This document shows positions 5,739-5,950 of a stretch of DNA of 5,950 nt, piece after piece; within the stretch, counting starts at the first letter, position 1, and every line of letters begins with the position of its first letter. The translations under genes were made by a program, and so were the position numbers. This stretch comes from Oscillospiraceae bacterium. GTDB taxonomy: Bacteria; Bacillota_A; Clostridia; Oscillospirales; Oscillospiraceae. The notes beneath the pieces were generated by a model. That model had not been told where the DNA came from. It saw only the letters and a program-made list of their open reading frames with translations, and did no database searches. Where the stretch lies: positions 1-5,950 of the forward strand of contig JAISBX010000057.1 of assembly GCA_031265965.1 (NCBI GenBank). The letters run 5' to 3'.

Positions 5739-5950
5739 TCACACCTCCGCGTCGCGCCCGCGTAGCAGGCCGCTCAGACGCTGGAGCGTGAGCCGGGCGC
5801 GCACGAACGGCGAGAGCATGAGGCTGTCGCCGCGTATGCTCCCGCGCAGCCCTATCTCCTCGAGCGCCGTCTTGCAGCCGGCGTCCGCCATCTGCCCCGC
5901 GAGCTCTGCGGGGCTGGGCAGGGACTCCACTATGCCGCGTATCTCCGGCA
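5739..5950 (-). CDS. C-terminal end of a probable sn-glycerol-1-phosphate dehydrogenase (AraM-like), cut by the window edge
   Basis: The reading frame is open from the right edge to a TGA at 5741-5739, giving the last 69 residues of a longer protein; the N-terminal part is outside the window. A GTG at 5930 is only an internal valine codon, not a start, because the frame continues upstream. The pattern resembles the C-terminal helical domain of the glycerol-1-phosphate dehydrogenase branch of iron/zinc alcohol dehydrogenases: SLPSPAEL, then DAGCKTALEEIGL, then a helix DSLMLSPFVRARLTLQRL. In that branch, xPTTPEEIG followed by RDRYT-like residues is usual. The active-site metal ligands cannot be seen. 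Location directly upstream of an AraL-type HAD phosphatase supports the assignment, as araL and araM are neighbours in Bacillus subtilis. Recognition is from memory of the family pattern only and could be wrong in detail. Confidence 0.55.
   Translation of the reverse strand, partial: PEIRGIVESLPSPAELAGQMADAGCKTALEEIGLRGSIRGDSLMLSPFVRARLTLQRLSGLLRGRDAEV
5742..5748 (-). promoter_or_regulatory. Shine-Dalgarno site that decides the GTG start of the HAD gene
   Basis: GGAGGTG on the minus strand lies within the last codons of the upstream gene, just before its TGA. It is at optimal distance from the GTG at 5734 and too far from the ATG at 5725. The GGGAGA directly abutting that ATG leaves almost no spacing. 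Confidence 0.7.

Overview
This window looks like ordinary chromosomal DNA from a fairly GC-rich anaerobic bacterium, most likely a clostridial Bacillota of the Oscillospirales type. That placement is an inference from several things. The homoserine dehydrogenase and aspartate kinase resemble clostridial forms. Promoters are near-consensus sigma-A type, Shine-Dalgarno sites are purine-rich, and the tRNA encodes its own CCA. Isoleucine is very often coded by ATA despite the GC richness, and a NagD/AraL-type HAD hydrolase follows what looks like an AraM-type dehydrogenase. I cannot fix the genus from sequence alone.

Layout. (1) Positions 1-3475, plus strand: a candidate promoter at 2-30 precedes three closely spaced genes. 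These are a short-chain dehydrogenase (SDR, 89-1012), homoserine dehydrogenase hom (1037-2248) and aspartate kinase lysC (2270-3475), with gaps of 24 and 21 bp. They read as one operon. hom and lysC supply two steps of the aspartate family pathway: LysC phosphorylates aspartate, and Hom makes homoserine for threonine and methionine. The SDR has no obvious role in it. (2) Positions 3479-3602, minus strand: tRNA-Arg(CCU) with its own promoter, convergent with lysC and ending 3 bp from its stop. (3) Positions 3631-4943, plus strand: a promoter divergent from the tRNA promoter and a 12-helix MFS transporter of the oxalate/formate antiporter (OFA) family. (4) Positions 4949-5950, minus strand: a HAD-IIA (NagD/AraL-like) phosphatase, preceded by the C-terminal end of a probable sn-glycerol-1-phosphate dehydrogenase (AraM-like) that runs off the right edge. 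The two are 4 bp apart and probably co-transcribed.

No stretch over 300 bp lacks a gene; the longest intergenic region (3555-3692) is filled by the two divergent promoters. I saw no mobile element, CRISPR array, attachment site or recognisable intrinsic terminator.

I found no clear evidence for a wholly new system. The most interesting points are a nine-proline plus acidic insert in the substrate-loop region of the SDR, sitting beside a strong hairpin; a well-placed internal start in lysC at codon 247 that could produce a separate ACT-domain regulatory subunit as in Bacillus subtilis; the AraM-like/HAD-IIA pair; and an OFA transporter that lacks the lysine used by OxlT.
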